8,404 nt of DNA from Eubacteriales bacterium. GTDB taxonomy: Bacteria > Bacillota > Clostridia > Christensenellales > SZUA-584. Numbering within the stretch: position 1 is the first letter of the stretch; each line of letters opens with the position of its first letter. A model generated the notes under the pieces. That model saw nothing but the letters and a program-made list of their open reading frames with translations, was not told the DNA's origin and made no database searches. The stretch spans positions 1 to 8,404 of the forward strand of contig JAQTSP010000106.1 in the NCBI GenBank assembly GCA_028711205.1, written 5' to 3'. The position numbers and the translations under genes were made by a program. Positions 6,763 to 8,404 of this stretch are shown in pieces.

Positions 6763-6788
6763 AAAAAAGGCTATCGCTAGCCTTTTTT
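6763..6788. terminator. bidirectional intrinsic terminator between convergent genes
   Basis: AAAAAAGGCTA (6763-6773) and TAGCCTTTTTT (6778-6788) form an 11-bp stem with a TCGC loop, with T runs on both strands. It starts 10 bases after the stop codon of the minus-strand MORN gene and backs up the terminator at 6724-6751 for the plus-strand gene. Confidence 0.9.
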
Positions 6789-6798
6789 AGAATGTTCG

Positions 6799-8145
6799 TT
6801 ATTCCACGCTCCACGCCTCGATAAGCGGTACCGTCAGGTAATCCCCGCCGTCGGAGGTATACGAATACAGGTATTCGGTCGTTCCCCATACGGTAACAGT
6901 CTGCCCTTCTGACAGGGGCGTTTCTCCTTCGCTGAGCCAATAGTATATGTCAATGATATGGTCAATTTCCCATATGCCTTGCTCATAGATCTGTATATAG
7001 CAAAATTCAGATGTATATATGATATTAAAAATCTCGCCCGTTACCTCGATACGCTCGCTGACCTCGGCGGCGCAGGCGGTATAAATCTCATCGGCAGTCG
7101 ATACCGCGCTCTGATCCTTGAACGCGCCGACACGCGCGGTACGGTCCTCGGCCGATTCCTGTATAAACCCGTTATTAAAAGCGCCGCTGTAGATGATCTC
7201 ACCGTGATAGTTGTACAGCGTGCCCTGGCCGTGGAACTCGCTGTCTAAATAGCCGCCCTCGTATTGTATGACGCCGTTCCAGCTTTCCCAGCCTTCTCCG
7301 TTCAGGTAGTCATTTTCATAGGTGCCACTCTCAGTAAATCCGTCTACCCACATATTGATCCCCTGTCCGCTGAAATGGCCGGAAACCCAGTCCCCTTCAT
7401 ATGTCCAGGCCGTGCCTTCGGGGTTGACGGAAGAAAACGTCCCATAGCCCTGCGGAAGGCCATCCACCATCTCGCCCGTGTACGTACCGGTGCGTTCGCC
7501 GAACGTAAACTGCAGCGTGATAGTTTGGTCGGCCACCGACTCGACAACCGCGGTCGGCTCTGGCTGCGTTGTTGCCTCGTCAGTAGGCTCTGCTGATATC
7601 TCAGGATCCGGCGGCGCAAAGTCCGCGAGGAAATCATCGGTGTCAAAATCGTCATCAGCCTTTGTATAGATACCCCTGTCTTCTATATCGATCTCATCCT
7701 CATCGACTGTAAAATCATATTCTTCATCATCAATGGTGATAACGCCTTTGGCGTTGCTGTAAACGTACTCGCCTTTTAAAGTGTCATCATACGTATAGGC
7801 CGTTAATTTGCCGTCATCCTTAAACTTGAGTACCTCTTGCTGGTCTTCGCTGTACCACAACCCTGCGATCGAAGGCCCGCCGCCCAGCAGAATGACCAGT
7901 ATGACCGCCGCCGCGGCAAGCACCACGCCTCCGACGACCAGCCCGATCACGAGTCCCTTACTGCTCTTTTTTGGCGGCTGGGCGCCTATATTGGGCGGCG
8001 CGGAATACCCACCCTGAGGCGGTGGGGCATACCCACCCTGTTGCGGTGCATCGGGGCTTTGCTGCTGTATTTGCAGCGCATTGCCGCAGTTGAGGCAAAA
8101 GGCGCTGCCGTCAGTATTTTCATGGCCACATTTTGTGCAAAACAT
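6799..8145 (-). CDS. zinc-ribbon, single-pass membrane protein with MORN repeats
   Basis: The 448-residue protein is modular. Residues 1-21 are a zinc ribbon of the type CxxC-x10-CxxC (C3, C6, C17, C20). Residues 30-57 are a Gln/Gly/Pro/Tyr-rich linker with QGGYAPPP-like repeats. KKSSK (59-63) precedes a membrane segment (64-87, GLVIGLVVGGVVLAAAAVIL). With the ribbon inside, the rest should lie outside the membrane. Residues 92-162 (GLWYSEDQQEVLKFKDDGKL onward) look like a small beta-rich domain of the DUF5640/lipocalin-like kind. An acidic Thr/Pro/Glu linker spans 164-200. MORN-type repeats span 220-326 (TYTGEMVDGLPQGYGTF, TYEGDWVSGHFSGQGINMW, QYEGGYLDSEFHGQGTLYN and weaker copies). Residues 350-448 resemble an OB-fold-like domain. 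MORN repeats often bind lipid or protein; the function here is unknown. The ATG follows AAGGGG by about 8 bases and TAA ends it at 6799. It is a single-gene unit with its own promoter. Confidence 0.85.
   Translation of the reverse strand: MFCTKCGHENTDGSAFCLNCGNALQIQQQSPDAPQQGGYAPPPQGGYSAPPNIGAQPPKKSSKGLVIGLVVGGVVLAAAAVILVILLGGGPSIAGLWYSEDQQEVLKFKDDGKLTAYTYDDTLKGEYVYSNAKGVITIDDEEYDFTVDEDEIDIEDRGIYTKADDDFDTDDFLADFAPPDPEISAEPTDEATTQPEPTAVVESVADQTITLQFTFGERTGTYTGEMVDGLPQGYGTFSSVNPEGTAWTYEGDWVSGHFSGQGINMWVDGFTESGTYENDYLNGEGWESWNGVIQYEGGYLDSEFHGQGTLYNYHGEIIYSGAFNNGFIQESAEDRTARVGAFKDQSAVSTADEIYTACAAEVSERIEVTGEIFNIIYTSEFCYIQIYEQGIWEIDHIIDIYYWLSEGETPLSEGQTVTVWGTTEYLYSYTSDGGDYLTVPLIEAWSVE
8005..8040 (-). 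repeat. 24-bp period repeat coding the Gly/Pro/Tyr linker
   Basis: ATACCCACCCTG occurs at 8005-8016 and again at 8029-8040, in frame inside the zinc-ribbon/MORN gene. It encodes repeated QGGY(A/S)PP units of the cytoplasmic linker. Such repeats can change length by slippage. Confidence 0.65.
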
Positions 8146-8175
8146 AATTTATACCCCTTAAATCAATTTTGTGAT

Positions 8176-8204
8176 ATTATACCATAGCTATATGATTTAA
8201 TAAA
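8176..8204 (-). promoter_or_regulatory. promoter of the zinc-ribbon/MORN gene
   Basis: On the minus strand a perfect TATAAT (8181..8176) is preceded by TGG, making an extended -10 element. A weak -35 (TTTATT, 8204..8199) lies 17 bases upstream. Transcription would start near 8169, giving a leader of about 24 bases with the AAGGGG site. No operator is obvious. Confidence 0.7.
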
Positions 8205-8264
8205 TGATTTTCATTTTACTGTTTTGAAGATTTATCATCAGCAAACGATCCAAACGAACGGAAT

Positions 8265-8308
8265 AAAAAAGAGGGTACAAGTAAACAAAAAGTCTCCTGC
8301 ACCCTCTT
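8265..8308 (-). terminator. intrinsic terminator of the gene entering from the right
   Basis: On the minus strand AAGAGGGTGCA (8308..8298) pairs with TGTACCCTCTT (8279..8269), 11 pairs with one G-U, followed by a T run (8270..8265). The 18-base loop is long. It starts 14 bases after the stop codon at 8324..8322. Confidence 0.8.
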
Positions 8309-8321
8309 CCAACCAAATATT

Positions 8322-8404
8322 TTATACTTTGTCCGCCAGCCCTTTTGTACGGCGATAAGCGCGATGCCACCGCACCATGTCGCGAATCGTACGCATGAAC
8401 GGCC
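8322..8404 (-). CDS. C-terminal fragment of an unknown protein (partial)
   Basis: One frame from the right edge reads PFMRTIRDMVRWHRAYRRTK followed by GLADKV and ends in TAA at 8324..8322. It is the only frame that stops just before the terminator at 8265-8308, which is why I choose it. The tail is short and strongly basic (seven Arg, two Lys and one His in 26 residues). The family cannot be told from this piece; most of the gene lies beyond the window. Confidence 0.6.
   Translation of the reverse strand, partial: PFMRTIRDMVRWHRAYRRTKGLADKV

Overview
This 8.4 kb window looks chromosomal and comes from an anaerobic, Gram-positive-type bacterium, most likely a Clostridia-like Firmicute. The evidence is a very large fused 2-hydroxyacyl-CoA dehydratase activase/dehydratase-like protein (a family of strict anaerobes), AGGAGG or AAGGGG-type ribosome binding sites, many compact intrinsic terminators, a zinc-ribbon/MORN membrane protein of the kind common in gut Clostridia, and GC-rich genes set in AT-rich intergenic DNA. 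No rRNA, tRNA, CRISPR array, transposase or integrase was seen. The species cannot be named from this sequence.

Layout. (1) 1-834, minus strand: a GrpE-like protein with a long coiled-coil N-terminus; its C-terminus runs off the left edge, and its codons are visibly AT-richer than the rest. (2) 835-1021: AT-rich intergenic DNA holding the terminator of the next gene and a tandem 9-bp repeat beside a candidate promoter. (3) 1022-1801, minus strand: a divergent DapB-family reductase with a TTG start and a strong ribosome binding site. (4) 1802-2367: an AT-rich stretch with the dapB-like promoter, a hairpin, a possible decayed small membrane-protein gene, and a 10-bp inverted repeat in front of the next gene. 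(5) 2368-6603, plus strand: the dominant gene, a 1411-residue protein with two BadF/HgdC-type activase domains, a four-cysteine linker and two HgdB/DUF2229-like halves. (6) 6604-6798: a cluster of five hairpins ending in two intrinsic terminators, the last one bidirectional between convergent genes. (7) 6799-8145, minus strand: a zinc-ribbon, single-pass membrane protein with an extracytoplasmic MORN-repeat region. (8) 8146-8404: its promoter, then the terminator and last 26 codons of another minus-strand gene entering from the right.

Each gene seems to be its own transcription unit: every complete or partial gene with a visible 3' end is followed by its own terminator, and most have a plausible promoter. 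I therefore see no operon and no clear multi-gene system. The most interesting object is the 1411-residue fusion. Its family is known, but its substrate is not established, and it carries four activase cluster cysteines in one chain where classical activases need two subunits. The GrpE-like protein is the best hint of an accessory system, whose remainder would lie to the left of the window.
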